Assembly (NCBI RefSeq): GCF_026250525.1
Contig: NZ_CP111048.1
Location: 240,535-304,534, forward strand
Length of the DNA stretch: 64,000 nucleotides
Direction: 5' to 3'
Source of the DNA: Chondrinema litorale
Lineage (GTDB): Bacteria > Bacteroidota > Bacteroidia > Cytophagales > Flammeovirgaceae
The position numbers and the translations under genes were made by a program. The notes under the pieces were generated by a model. The model was not told the origin of the DNA. It worked only from the letters and a program-made list of their open reading frames with translations, and made no database searches. Shown in pieces: positions 18,633-29,624 of this stretch (position 1 is the first letter of the stretch; each line of letters begins with the position of its first letter).

Positions 18633-19658
18633 ATGAATTTTCGGGAATATACTGTAGAAGATTTTATCAAAGACGAATATTTCGTTGAATGGGTAAAACA
18701 TGATAATGAAGAAGCAGGCGAATTTTGGATGGAATGGACCAGAAATAATCCTGATAAGCAAAATGATGTTTTACAAGCTAAGTATATAATTCAACACATG
18801 AGAGTGGAGAATTATCCGAAAATAAGTGAAGAAGATGCTTCGGAATTACATGACAGAATATTTAACCCAACATTAAAAAAACATCAATACATACCACCTA
18901 AAAAGAGTTTTTCTTTCCATTATAAAAAAATTGCAGCCGTACTAATACCATTGGCAATTGGGCTAGTAGCATGGTTATTTTATGCTCAAAAACAGCATTT
19001 TGATAATGCTCAGTCTATAGCCGAAACTGAATTAATTAATAAAGAAGTTACTTACGGGCACAAACTCACATTAGCACTAAGTGACGGTACTAAAATTAAA
19101 TTGAACTCGGGCAGTACACTCAAATTTCCAAAGCAGTTTACTGGCGATACCAGAAAAGTATACCTCACTGGCGAAGGTTTTTTTGAGGTTGCCGAGAATC
19201 CTAAAAAGCCATTTATTGTAGTCACTAATAATATTGAAGCAAAAGTATTAGGAACTTCATTTAATATAAGGGCTTACGAACAGCTAGAGGTAGCACTTGT
19301 AACAGGTAAATTACAGGTGAATGATCACATTGGAAATTCTATAGTTATAAAACCAGATGAACGTGTGATTTACCAAAAAGAAGGAAACTTTGTTAAAGAT
19401 AAATTTAATAAAGATGAGGTACTTGCTTGGAAAAACGGAACCCTCAGTTTTAAGCAAGCTCAATTAAAGGATATACTGAAAGAATTGGAAAGGTGGTACG
19501 ATGTATCTTTTATTAAAGATGAATTATGGGAACCAAAATATCTATTTACAGGAGAATTTGATAATGAGTCTTTAGATAATGTATTGATAGGTTTAAACAT
19601 CTCCTACAATTTTGATTTTAAGATCGAAGGGAAAAAAGTAACACTAATAAAAAAATGA
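18633..19658 (+). CDS. FecR-family anti-sigma factor
   Basis: The 341-residue protein has an N-terminal cytoplasmic part that would bind the sigma factor, one membrane helix (about residues 93-110: IAAVLIPLAIGLVAWLFYA), the periplasmic FecR domain (SDGTKIKLNSGSTLKFP, VYLTGEGFFEV, FIVVTNNIEAKVLGTSFNI) and a C-terminal DUF4974-like domain (LKDILKELERWYDVSF). It should receive the signal from the STN domain of the adjacent SusC and release the sigma factor. It lies 144 bp after the sigma gene. Confidence 0.9.
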   Translation: MNFREYTVEDFIKDEYFVEWVKHDNEEAGEFWMEWTRNNPDKQNDVLQAKYIIQHMRVENYPKISEEDASELHDRIFNPTLKKHQYIPPKKSFSFHYKKIAAVLIPLAIGLVAWLFYAQKQHFDNAQSIAETELINKEVTYGHKLTLALSDGTKIKLNSGSTLKFPKQFTGDTRKVYLTGEGFFEVAENPKKPFIVVTNNIEAKVLGTSFNIRAYEQLEVALVTGKLQVNDHIGNSIVIKPDERVIYQKEGNFVKDKFNKDEVLAWKNGTLSFKQAQLKDILKELERWYDVSFIKDELWEPKYLFTGEFDNESLDNVLIGLNISYNFDFKIEGKKVTLIKK

Positions 19659-19858
19659 AATGGAAAATGATAACAATGTAATACTGGGAAATAGCACTTG
19701 AGCTAAAGCTTATAAAAGCTGGGTAATTAAAAGGAAGGCAAATTCCATAATGAAAACCCAGCTTAGAGAGCTCTAATATTGCCTATTAGTTAGCGCTTCA
19801 TAACGCAATACAAGAGCTGTTCGGAATAAGATTTTTTATACTTAAACCTCTTAAAAAT

Positions 19859-22800
19859 ATGAAATTGAAACTACTAAGACAAATTCTCATTATGTCTAAG
19901 CTAATACTCTATGGCATTTTTTTACAAGTCCTTTTTTGTGGTCTTTTATTGGCCAACGAAGGGAATGCACAAAGGGAAAGTATTCATGATATTAAAGTGA
20001 ATATTGACAACCAAAAAACATCAGTAGCATCAGCTTTAGCCGAACTAGAACTGAAAACTGATTTTAATTTTACTTATACCGATGCGATCCGAAAAGACAA
20101 AGAGATTAGACTCAATAGGGGAGAAAATACAGTTGCTGATTTATTAGTGTCTATTTCTAAGCAAACGGGATTACGGTTTACAAGAGTAAATAACAACATA
20201 CACATCTCAAAATACAGAAATAATTCACACCAATTGGTAGAGGAAATTTTTGACCCCCAGCAAGTCAAAGTTACAGGTAAAGTTACCGCCGCTTACGATG
20301 GAGAGCCTTTGCCCGGTGTGAGTATCATTATTAAAGGATCTTCTACTGGAACCTCAACAAATTTGGATGGCGAATACAGTTTAAATGTAAATCCCGATGA
20401 TGTATTATCTTACAGTTATATAGGCTATCAGACTTTTGAAATTGCAGTAGCTAACCAAAGTGTGATTGATGTTGCATTGGAGGTAGATACCGAACAATTA
20501 GAAGAAGTAGTTGTAATTGGTTATGGTACTAGAGAGAGTAAAGATATTACAGGTGCTGTTTCTCAAATAGGAACTGATGAGATTAAAAAATCGAACACCA
20601 TGTCGCCAGAGTTTGCCATGCAAGGTAAGATGACGGGAGTATATGTAAGTAACCCTGGCAGTAACCCTAATGCAAGGCCTCAAATTAGAATTAGAGGTGT
20701 TAGTACCCTAGGCCATAACGATCCACTTTATGTAATTGATGGTGTGCCAATATACGAAGGTGGTTCTGCCGCTAGAGATTCTAGAACAGAAGATTTACGA
20801 GGAGATGTAAATATTTTTAATATGATTAACCCTAATGATATTGAATCTATTTCTGTTTTAAAAGATGCTTCAGCTTCTGCTATTTATGGAGTTAGGGCAT
20901 CAAATGGCGTAATACTTATTACAACCAAAAGAGGTTCGAAGGGAAAAATGAAGGTGAATTTCTCTGCTAAAACGGGTATACAGAATGTTTATAAAAAATA
21001 CGATTTACTCAATACGCAACAATATGTAGATATTTATCAGGAAGCAATGGATAATAATTCTTCCTACAATCCCGACCCAAATATTTACCGCTTTTACGAT
21101 CCTTCATCATCTGCTTATTTAGGTAACAGCCCCACTTACGATTGGCAAAACGAACAAAGAATAGATAATGCGATTATTCAAGATTATAATGCCAGTGTTT
21201 CTGGTGGAACAGAGTTTTCTAACTTTTCTATGGGTGCAGGCTACTCTTCACAAGAAAACCCAATCTATTCAGACGATTTCGAAAGGTACTCATTCTATAT
21301 TAACTCAGATCACAATTTAACTTCTTGGCTTAAAGTGGGAGAGTCTTACCGCATTGCTTATACCAAGTCTGACTTTAACAATCAAGGTGGAATATTTGCA
21401 GCACCTTGGCAGCCACTTTTCGATGAAAATGGACCCGGTGGTTTTGCTACAACAACTGGAATAGTAGATGGTGTTGATGTGCTCAAAGCTTATGGAAATG
21501 GGACCAATAATAATTTTCTTGGAGTAGGAAATTACGAAGTAGACCAATATACTTTAATGAGAAACATGGGTTCATTTTATGCCGAAGTTTCCCCATTTTC
21601 AGGATTTAGAATTAGAGGTACACTCAGCTTAGATTACTATTCTAATGAGTATGAGCAATACGATAGATTAGAAAATGGGCTTTTTAGAGCTGATATAGGT
21701 ATTCTTGATCCATCTGGCAATACATATAACAACAGAGAAACGGTGAACAGTAACCTTGTAAAAGAATTTTTAATCGGTTACAACAAAAGTTTTGGCAGTC
21801 ACAATTTCGACTTGATCTTAAATGCTACTGACCAACGTGTAAATTGGAACATTAAAACATTGGGTATTGGTAATAACTCACCTATTTCTTCTTTTGACCA
21901 AAGACGTGTTGACGAAGGTTGGAACAATGAAGATAAAGGTGCTTTTTATGAAAGATATCGTTCAGGTCTTCAAGGCTACATGGCACGTATGAGCTATAGT
22001 TTTAAAGATAAATATTATCTGGATGCAACAGTGAGAAGAGATGGGTCTTCTAAATTTGGTCCCGGTTATAAATGGGGTACATTCCCATCTTTTGCTGCTG
22101 CTTGGCGTATTTCTGATGAAATATTTATGCAAAGTATCGACTGGTTAACCGATCTAAAACTTAGAGGTGGTTGGGGACAAACTGGTAACCAAGAAACAGT
22201 AGATTTTGCCTACTTGTCATTAGTAAATTACAATCCAAAATATGCTTTGGGTAGTGGAGGAGAAGCAGAAGGCGATGGTGTTTTAAATCCTGCTGCGGTT
22301 TTGGGCGATTTCCCAATTGTAGATATGTCTTGGGAGACTGTTTCAACAACTACAATCGGTTTTGATGCTGCATTTTTCAATAATAAATTGAGCTTAACCG
22401 CTGAGTATTATAGCAGACTAACCGACGATATTCTTCAAACCATAAACATTCCACTTGTAATTGGCGCATTAAACAATCCAGTAGTAAACCTTGCCAAGGT
22501 AAAAAACACTGGTTTTGAGTTTCAGGCTGGATATAGTGGTAATGTAGGTCAGTTGCATTACAATGTTTCTGGTAACTTAACTACTGTAAAAAATGAAGTA
22601 ACCGATATATACCTTGGTCGCCCACAAGGTGGAAGCGAGAGAATAGAAGAAGGTTACCCAATTAATTATATCTATGGTTATCAGGTTGGCGGTATTTTTC
22701 AGTCAAAAGCTGAGGTAGATGCTTGGATGGAAAAGTACAGCGATCCGGGTTATGAAAGTCAGAAATCTCCAGGAGATATTTATTATCTTGATTTGTACAG

Positions 22801-23350
22801 CAATCCTAACCCCGAAATTGAAAACCAATATGTTGGTCCAGAACCAGATTCTATTATCAATCAGTATGATAGAACTTATCTTGGTAAAACTATTCCGGGT
22901 TATTACTATGGTTTAAGCTTCTCATTCAACTATAAAAACTGGGATTTAGGAATCGATTTTAGGGGTGTAGGCGATGTGCAAAAAGTAAATGGTATACGCC
23001 AGACTGGAGAAAATATGCAAGTTGGTGGTTCTAACTTTCTGGCTTCTACCTTAAATCGCTGGACAGATGAAAATCATTCTACGTCTATGCCAAGAGCAGT
23101 AGCAGAAGACCCTTCTGGCAATACCCGTTTTTCTAGCAGATGGGTAGAGGATGCAGATTTTTTAAGACTGCAAAATATTCAACTTGGCTATACATTCGAT
23201 CAGAGTATTTTGAACAAACTGGGTGTGAGTAGTTTGAGATGCTACGTTTCAGGTTCAAATCTCTTTGTAGTCTCATCATATTCAGGTCTTGACCCAGAAA
23301 ATGATTTTACACCAACCACCTTTATTGGCGGCTTAAATATTAACTTTTAA
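19859..23350 (+). CDS. SusC/RagA-type TonB-linked outer membrane receptor with STN signalling domain
   Basis: The 1163-residue protein has a signal peptide (ending near residue 38, GNAQ), an STN secretin/TonB short domain (about 50-115, ASALAELELKTDFNFTY), a carboxypeptidase-regulatory-like beta domain (about 138-215, GKVTAAYDGEPLPGVSIIIKG), the TonB box/plug (EEVVVIGYGTRESKDITGAVS) and a large barrel. SusC proteins import glycan oligomers together with SusD. The STN domain is what FecR senses. A 200-bp leader separates it from the anti-sigma gene. Confidence 0.95.
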   Translation: MKLKLLRQILIMSKLILYGIFLQVLFCGLLLANEGNAQRESIHDIKVNIDNQKTSVASALAELELKTDFNFTYTDAIRKDKEIRLNRGENTVADLLVSISKQTGLRFTRVNNNIHISKYRNNSHQLVEEIFDPQQVKVTGKVTAAYDGEPLPGVSIIIKGSSTGTSTNLDGEYSLNVNPDDVLSYSYIGYQTFEIAVANQSVIDVALEVDTEQLEEVVVIGYGTRESKDITGAVSQIGTDEIKKSNTMSPEFAMQGKMTGVYVSNPGSNPNARPQIRIRGVSTLGHNDPLYVIDGVPIYEGGSAARDSRTEDLRGDVNIFNMINPNDIESISVLKDASASAIYGVRASNGVILITTKRGSKGKMKVNFSAKTGIQNVYKKYDLLNTQQYVDIYQEAMDNNSSYNPDPNIYRFYDPSSSAYLGNSPTYDWQNEQRIDNAIIQDYNASVSGGTEFSNFSMGAGYSSQENPIYSDDFERYSFYINSDHNLTSWLKVGESYRIAYTKSDFNNQGGIFAAPWQPLFDENGPGGFATTTGIVDGVDVLKAYGNGTNNNFLGVGNYEVDQYTLMRNMGSFYAEVSPFSGFRIRGTLSLDYYSNEYEQYDRLENGLFRADIGILDPSGNTYNNRETVNSNLVKEFLIGYNKSFGSHNFDLILNATDQRVNWNIKTLGIGNNSPISSFDQRRVDEGWNNEDKGAFYERYRSGLQGYMARMSYSFKDKYYLDATVRRDGSSKFGPGYKWGTFPSFAAAWRISDEIFMQSIDWLTDLKLRGGWGQTGNQETVDFAYLSLVNYNPKYALGSGGEAEGDGVLNPAAVLGDFPIVDMSWETVSTTTIGFDAAFFNNKLSLTAEYYSRLTDDILQTINIPLVIGALNNPVVNLAKVKNTGFEFQAGYSGNVGQLHYNVSGNLTTVKNEVTDIYLGRPQGGSERIEEGYPINYIYGYQVGGIFQSKAEVDAWMEKYSDPGYESQKSPGDIYYLDLYSNPNPEIENQYVGPEPDSIINQYDRTYLGKTIPGYYYGLSFSFNYKNWDLGIDFRGVGDVQKVNGIRQTGENMQVGGSNFLASTLNRWTDENHSTSMPRAVAEDPSGNTRFSSRWVEDADFLRLQNIQLGYTFDQSILNKLGVSSLRCYVSGSNLFVVSSYSGLDPENDFTPTTFIGGLNINF

Positions 23351-23362
23351 TATCTAATTGCT

Positions 23363-24892
23363 ATGAAATCATTAAAAATTATATATACATTTCTCCTGAT
23401 ATTAGCTTTTACATTTTCTTCTTGTAATGAAGAAACAGTAGAACTAGACCCCATAGGTGATACCGAAGCAGGTTTCTTTTTAAATGAAGAGCAAATGACT
23501 CAGGCTGTTTTAGGTATTTATCAAAAAGTATCATTCTTCTATACCTTTAGATCAAACAACTGGCTAGCTGGAATTTGGGCTTTACCGGGCGATGATCTTA
23601 CAACCGAAGGCACACAAGGTTACGAGCGTTTTGTAAATATTAATGGAGGGGATGGCAGGTTAACTTCTTTTTATACATATGCTTATCAATTAATAGCTAG
23701 GTCAAACATAGTTATTCAAAAGATTGATGAAGCAGATGAGGATGTTTATTCGCGTATGCCTGAGCTAAAGCCAATTCATAGAGGAGAAGCCCTGTTTTTA
23801 AGAGCTTGGATGTATTTTAAACTTTGGAATACTTATGGTTCGGCAGCACCATTAGTGACAGAGAGAATTACAGAATTGGAAGATGCTTATCCTCCGAGTT
23901 CTCAAGGTACAGAATTGCTAGATCAAGCAATAATTGATTTGGAAGAAGCTGCTACTTTACTTCCAAGTGAGTGGGATGCAAGTAATTTAGGCCGCGTAAC
24001 AAGTAATTCAGCTTTAGGCTTAAGAGGTAAAATACTTGTATTTAGAGGTTCTGTAAACAATAACCAAAGCGATTTTACTGCGGCAATTGCGAACTTTAAT
24101 GCGATTAGTGGTTTGAGTCTAATGCCTAACTACAGAGATAATTTTGATGCAGCGCAAGAAAACAATGGAGAGTCTCTTTTTGAATATCAAGCGAATGATC
24201 AGTCTCAGGTTTCAAATCCATTTTTAGATAATGATGCCTTCGCTGTGGTGGGTGATCTTACAGCTTATTATGGAATGTATACACAAACTCCTTCTTGGGT
24301 TGGCACCAATATTATGTTTGCTACTGAGTCTCTTATAAATGCATACGAAGAGGGTGACCCAAGATTAGATTATACATTAGATTTAGATGCAGGTGTAACC
24401 AATGTAATTAAGTATACTTTGGATGGCACAAGTTCTAGCGGTTTTGCTGGAAGCTATAACATCAACTTAAACAATCCACGAATTTTGCGCTACGCAGATA
24501 TACTACTTTTAAAAGCAGAAGCCATTGTCCGTACAGGAGAAAGCACCAGTGAAGCAATTGCATTAATCAATGAAATTCGTCAACGAGCTCGGTTTTCTAC
24601 AGAAGATGGTATTGAAGCTGCGGTGCCTGCCGATCTTGATATTTCAGAAACGGATACAGAGACTATTCTTGAATGGATTTTTGCAGAAAAAAGGATTGAA
24701 TTAGCTTGCGAAGAAGGACATCGTTGGTACGATCTGAGAAGAAGGTATATGATGGGAGAAATTGATCTAACCACTTGGGATTTTAACTCTGCCCGAGATG
24801 ATTTCGAGTTTAAAGATGAGAATTTAGTATTTCCTATACCCAATACTGAAGTTGCTAATAACCCGAATTTAGTCCAAAACCCGGGATATTAA
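23363..24892 (+). CDS. SusD/RagB-type glycan-binding lipoprotein
   Basis: The 509-residue protein has an SPII signal (TFSSCNEE, lipid cysteine near residue 21) and the SusD pattern: an N-terminal helical SusD-like region with RGEALFLRAWMYFKLWNTYG and a C-terminal domain ending ANNPNLVQNPGY. The RQRARF, EKRIELACEEGHRWYDLRR and FPIPNTEV motifs are typical. It lies 12 bp after SusC and forms the lid of the SusCD importer at the cell surface. Substrate is unknown, but the next gene suggests a rhamnose-containing glycan. Confidence 0.95.
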   Translation: MKSLKIIYTFLLILAFTFSSCNEETVELDPIGDTEAGFFLNEEQMTQAVLGIYQKVSFFYTFRSNNWLAGIWALPGDDLTTEGTQGYERFVNINGGDGRLTSFYTYAYQLIARSNIVIQKIDEADEDVYSRMPELKPIHRGEALFLRAWMYFKLWNTYGSAAPLVTERITELEDAYPPSSQGTELLDQAIIDLEEAATLLPSEWDASNLGRVTSNSALGLRGKILVFRGSVNNNQSDFTAAIANFNAISGLSLMPNYRDNFDAAQENNGESLFEYQANDQSQVSNPFLDNDAFAVVGDLTAYYGMYTQTPSWVGTNIMFATESLINAYEEGDPRLDYTLDLDAGVTNVIKYTLDGTSSSGFAGSYNINLNNPRILRYADILLLKAEAIVRTGESTSEAIALINEIRQRARFSTEDGIEAAVPADLDISETDTETILEWIFAEKRIELACEEGHRWYDLRRRYMMGEIDLTTWDFNSARDDFEFKDENLVFPIPNTEVANNPNLVQNPGY

Positions 24893-24900
24893 CTAAATTG

Positions 24901-24936
24901 AATGAGGTTGCTTATTTTAAGTAGCCTCATTTTTTA
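24901..24936 (+). terminator. Terminator hairpin after susD
   Basis: AATGAGG pairs with CCTCATT, with inner CTTA / TAAG pairing, and a T-run follows. It may limit read-through from SusCD into the rhamnosidase gene. Confidence 0.75.
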
Positions 24937-24975
24937 TACAGTTCATCACCAAGTATTAATCATAGAAAACACTTT

Positions 24976-27849
24976 ATGCAATCGCTAAAAACTTACAAAC
25001 CAGCTCTACTTTTTTTGATCTTTGTATTTTACTATAGTTCGAGTTCTCTGTTTGCTCAACAGTCTGAATCAGCTTTTATCTGGAAAAATGAAACCGGAGA
25101 AGGTAGGCAACAAGTAGTATTTTTCAGGAATTCTTTTAATCTGGAAAATCCACCCAAAAATGCGTGGATTTCCCTATTTGCAGACTCTCGTTACCATTTA
25201 TATATCAATGGAACATTTGTCAATTTTGGTCCGCTTAGGTTTGAACTAACGGAGCCAGTTTACGACTCGTTGAACATTACCAATTATTTAAAAGCAGGTA
25301 AAAATACCATTGCTGTAAAAGCGCTCTCAAATGGTGTATTAACTTTTCAAGTGCCATTAAGTATCGGTGGATTTAAAGCTTGGGGTGAAGTAGATACAGG
25401 AAAAAATAAGATCGATTTGAGCACACCGGGAGATTGGAAAATGCTCCCGTCAAAAGGTTTTGATGAAGATGCTCTGCAACTTTCTTTTGCTTGTGGCCCT
25501 ATGGAAATATACGATAGTAGAAAAGACCCTGTAGAGTGGAATAAAACAGATTTTGACGACTCAAAATGGTATAAGCCTCTAGTGGTTTCAAAACAAGATC
25601 ATTGGGGAAAGTTGGCTCCAAGAGCAATGCCTTTTTTAACTAATGATAAGCGAGTTCCTTTTAAACTATTGGGTGCATATCCTTTAAAAAACGATGAAGC
25701 ATTTTACACTTTTAGAAAAGTAACGCCTCTCAAAGAAACAGAAAATCAATACAGATCATCTTACAGATTTTTTGCCTACACTTATATTTATTCTGATAAA
25801 GCCCAAGAAGTTGAAGTGGGTTTACATTGGGGTTCTCATTTCTTAAATGGCAAAGTCTTAGAAGCTGCTGAAAATCAAGATAATTCCATTAACAGAGTAA
25901 GAAAGAATTTTGTGTTAAAGCTCAATCAAGGCTGGAATTACTTCTTTGCTGATCTCAATACCCTTTGGGGAGGTTGGGAATTTAACTTAGCAATTCCCAA
26001 AGATGCTAGCTTGATTGTTTCTGCCAATAAGCAAAAAGAAGATAGCGATATCATTTTCAAATCGACTAAGTTGATGTTTAATAAAGCGCAAGAAGATGAG
26101 ATGAAAAAAGCGGAAGAAATAGCAGCGAAATTGAAAGAAGACAAAGACTTAAGTGCTTTTGAGTGGATAGACCACAAAGCCAATGAACTTACTAATTCAG
26201 CTCCGAGAGAAATGGTTTGGCAACAACCTGCACTAGATAAAAGAATAGATACTTTAGACGAAAACTTTAAGGATATAGCTATTACAGAGCCAACAGCATT
26301 TGTGTTGGATATGGGAGGCAAAACGCTCGGAAGAATCTTCGCGGATATTGATGCACCAGAAGGAACTGTAATAGACATTGGTTGGGCAGAAGTATTGAAT
26401 GACTCTGGTCTTGCTTGGATATATAAAAACTACATCATCAGCACTGGAACACGCTTTATTACAAGCAGTAACAAACAGCATTACGAGACCTTTAAACCTT
26501 ATGGTTTTCGATATTTGCAAATACATATTACACCTCCCAAAGGTGAAAAAGCACAGCTTTTAAATGCAGGTAGTTTCGATCAAATGTATCCTTTTGAGTT
26601 GCAAGGAGCTTTTGAGAGTTCCGATCCTTTGTTAAATAAAATTTGGAATCTAGGTTGGCGAACTTTAAGGGTTTGTGCAGAAGATTCCTACACAGACACA
26701 CCATTTCGTGAGCGTGGGCACTATGCAGGCGATGCTTTACCAGAGTTTGCAACCACTTTGGCAACTTCTGGCGATACCCGATTGATGAAGAGAAGTATTG
26801 AGCTTTTTACTCAAATGTATCATAAAGATATGTGGGAAGGGCCGCAAAACAGACATAATGACTTTCCATTAATTCTCTTGGTTACATTAAAATGGTATAC
26901 AGATTACACGGGAGATTTGTCGCTTGTTAAAAAGTATTACGAAGACTATAAAAGTCTCATGAATCAAATTCTAGCTAAAAAAGAGCAAGCTGGTTATATA
27001 AATCTGGAAAGGGTATTTTACGAATGGACAGCCGTTGACCGATTTGATGATCTCACTGGAATTCAAGCATTAATTAGCAGAGCCTTAAATGATGTTGCCT
27101 GTTTTGCTGATGTTTTAGGAAAACCAAATGATGCAAAATTCTTTAGAGAAGAAGCAGACAAACTTGATAAGGTAATTACTGAGAAATTCTGGGATGAAGA
27201 AAAAAATGCTTTCTTTGATGGCTTCCATGAAGGAGTGAAAGTAGATCATTATTATCCTACTTCTAATGCTTTGCCAGTGATTTACGATGTGGCTTCTGAC
27301 TTACAAGCTGAAAAAGTGATGCAGTTTCTAGAGACTGAATTAGAAGATATAGGTGAAGAATACCATAAGCGGAAAACTACTCCGTATGGTAGTTTTTATG
27401 TGCTTTCTGCATTGTATAAAGAGGGAAGGGCAGATATTGCTGAAAAATTTATAAAAAAGTACTGGGCAAGAATGATTTACAAGGGAGATGATACTGCATG
27501 GGAACATTTCGATTTAGTTGGTCCAGATGGGGCAGAAGGTGGTACCGGAAGCCATGCTTGGAGTTCACATCCTACTTTTTTCCTTTCTACCGAAGCACTT
27601 GGTGTACAATTAGGTTACTATCAGCAGTTTGAGCGAGAAACTATCCACATTAACCCTCAATCTGAGTTGCTCACTTGGGCAAAAGGAACTGTGCCGCATC
27701 CATTGGGTTTGGTGCACGTAGATTGGAAGATTTCAGGTGATTTGCTCATTATGAATGTGAAAGTACCAGAAGGCGTGCCTTATAAAGTTGAGCCCAAAGG
27801 CAAGCTTGCTACTTATAAACTTGTGCTAAATGGAGATTTAGTTAATTGA
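24976..27849 (+). CDS. Secreted GH78-like alpha-L-rhamnosidase
   Basis: The 957-residue protein has a signal peptide (ending near LFAQ), beta-sandwich carbohydrate-binding regions in the first half (SLFADSRYHLYINGTFVNFGP) and an (alpha/alpha)6 barrel. The barrel has the GH78-like motif DSYTDTPFRERGHYAGDALPE; its acidic residues match the family's catalytic region. The later EWTAVDRFDD and SHAWSSHPTFFLSTEALGV are also typical. It would release terminal rhamnose from glycans imported by, or presented to, the SusCD pair. A terminator-like hairpin lies on each side of it, so it may have its own promoter. Confidence 0.85.
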   Translation: MQSLKTYKPALLFLIFVFYYSSSSLFAQQSESAFIWKNETGEGRQQVVFFRNSFNLENPPKNAWISLFADSRYHLYINGTFVNFGPLRFELTEPVYDSLNITNYLKAGKNTIAVKALSNGVLTFQVPLSIGGFKAWGEVDTGKNKIDLSTPGDWKMLPSKGFDEDALQLSFACGPMEIYDSRKDPVEWNKTDFDDSKWYKPLVVSKQDHWGKLAPRAMPFLTNDKRVPFKLLGAYPLKNDEAFYTFRKVTPLKETENQYRSSYRFFAYTYIYSDKAQEVEVGLHWGSHFLNGKVLEAAENQDNSINRVRKNFVLKLNQGWNYFFADLNTLWGGWEFNLAIPKDASLIVSANKQKEDSDIIFKSTKLMFNKAQEDEMKKAEEIAAKLKEDKDLSAFEWIDHKANELTNSAPREMVWQQPALDKRIDTLDENFKDIAITEPTAFVLDMGGKTLGRIFADIDAPEGTVIDIGWAEVLNDSGLAWIYKNYIISTGTRFITSSNKQHYETFKPYGFRYLQIHITPPKGEKAQLLNAGSFDQMYPFELQGAFESSDPLLNKIWNLGWRTLRVCAEDSYTDTPFRERGHYAGDALPEFATTLATSGDTRLMKRSIELFTQMYHKDMWEGPQNRHNDFPLILLVTLKWYTDYTGDLSLVKKYYEDYKSLMNQILAKKEQAGYINLERVFYEWTAVDRFDDLTGIQALISRALNDVACFADVLGKPNDAKFFREEADKLDKVITEKFWDEEKNAFFDGFHEGVKVDHYYPTSNALPVIYDVASDLQAEKVMQFLETELEDIGEEYHKRKTTPYGSFYVLSALYKEGRADIAEKFIKKYWARMIYKGDDTAWEHFDLVGPDGAEGGTGSHAWSSHPTFFLSTEALGVQLGYYQQFERETIHINPQSELLTWAKGTVPHPLGLVHVDWKISGDLLIMNVKVPEGVPYKVEPKGKLATYKLVLNGDLVN

Positions 27850-27854
27850 GCATT

Positions 27855-27893
27855 AAGCAGAGTCTACATTCTGAACCTTTGTAGACTCTGCTT
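27855..27893. terminator. Strong hairpin between convergent genes
   Basis: A 14-bp perfect stem (AAGCAGAGTCTACA / TGTAGACTCTGCTT) with an 11-base loop lies between the rhamnosidase and the S41 peptidase remnant. There is no long T-run, so it may act as a bidirectional terminator or mRNA stabiliser. Confidence 0.65.
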
Positions 27894-27906
27894 CTGTAAG
27901 CGATAT

Positions 27907-29589
27907 TTATTCGCTGCTATTTATAAATTCGATTGCTTTTTCAAGTACCTCATCACTACCATCAATTATTCCTTGTATGCTTGGTTTTACCTCAATATCT
28001 ATCTTCACACCATTTCTTTGCACAGGTGTCATATCCGGATAAAAGATTCCAGAACTTGTAAAGTAACTCTTAAAACCTCCTACAAACTCCTGTTGAATCA
28101 TCATTCCACCAGCACCTGCTGTTTGGCTACCAATTGTTGTTACATTATATCCATTTTGAATCCACAAAGCGGTATATTCTGCTCGGCTTTGTGTAGTTTC
28201 ACAAACTAGCAGGGCTACTTTCCCATTAAATTTTGAAGGCATTGTTTTAATTTCATCTTGTTCAGTAAGAATATATTTTCCAGGATAGTTTAAATCAGAA
28301 TTTAATTGTTTAGCGATTATACTTTCTCTTGCTCCTAAAAAGTTTCTGAGTATGTATCCATAAAAATTCGGCGGATATCTTCTGAGGTCGAGAATTAAAG
28401 CTCTACTATTTTGTATTTCATCAAGTACTTAGAGCAATTCTTTTCCATTAATGGCTCCAAGATTAATGTATGCAATATCGTCTTCCATTTTCCTCCAAGG
28501 TTCTGGCTTTACATTGTAGTTGAATTGATCATAGGTATATCTTGCCAGATTACGTGTTTTAGTTTCACCCTGTCTGGTAATTTCTACTTCAACACTATTT
28601 GTAGAGCCGTTCAAGATTTTACCAAATGCATATACGAGTTTTGTTCTATAATTAGCTCCGTTTATGTATTTAAGGTTTTGTTTCAATTTCTCAGCTATAT
28701 CAACCCCATCTACTTTAGTAATTACATCACCGATTTTAATATCGTTTAAAGCTGCCAGCGAATTGTCGTAAATACCGTTTAGGACCAATTTTTCATCAAT
28801 AATTTTAAAAGAAGCCGGAATCTGTTTTAATCCAAAATAGTGTTGAATTACATCAGTTGTAAAATAACCATGGCTATCATCAATATTTACTACAAGCTCC
28901 AACATGGCTAAGTGGTAATCTAATTCTGAATCTGTATTAGAAAACTTTGGTAACATCTGAGTGAGTACTAAATCCCAGTCTGTATCTAGTACATATTTAT
29001 GTGGGTAGAAATATTCAATTGTGTTCCAGTATCTAAATAGAGATAAGAGTCTTAATTTTCTGTTTTTCCAATCGAAGTTCTCATATGGTTTTTCGTTGGT
29101 GATTTCAAGTAGGTTTAATTTGCCTTTGGTAGATACATAATAGTGTTTTCCTTGAAACCTATTTTGCTCTATAAACTTGAGCTTTTCCGTTAGCTCTTTT
29201 GTAAATAACTTGTTATCTGCTAGCCATGTTAAATCAAAATTCTTTTCAAAATGGGTTGTTTCATTATTAGTTTGGCACTTTTTACAGGGTTTAATTTGAC
29301 CTAAAGTTTCGATCCAATCTGAATAGATTTTAGATAGTTCTGCTTTGTTATTTGCTTTTTCGACAGAGGGTAAAATATCAAATAATTGTTGGTCCCAATC
29401 TAATTTTCCTGCTGCCACATTGGGATGATAATACTTTAAAAAGCCCCAAACTTTGGCTGTGACAGCAAGCTTTTCTGTTTCTGATAAATCTGCTTGAGCA
29501 ATGGCTGTTTTAAAACTGATTACACATAGGAAAATGAAAATGATGTTTTTGATTTTGGAGGTTGTTGCTAATAATTGAGAGATTTGCAC
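27907..29589 (-). pseudogene. S41 (C-terminal processing-type) peptidase split by an in-frame stop
   Basis: A 386-codon frame (signal peptide near residues 10-31, then a PDZ-like region ending KIGDVITKVDGVDI) stops at TAA 28429-28431 after NGKELL. The same frame stays open for 173 more codons: EIQNSRALILDLRRYPPN, KVALLVCETTQSRAEY and the catalytic-serine motif GSQTAGAGG. A single base change would restore about 560 residues. The first part lacks the catalytic serine and the second part lacks a signal peptide, so neither alone should be active. Confidence 0.85.
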
Positions 29590-29624
29590 TAGAGTATTTA
29601 AGTTTTATAGAGAAAAAATACACA

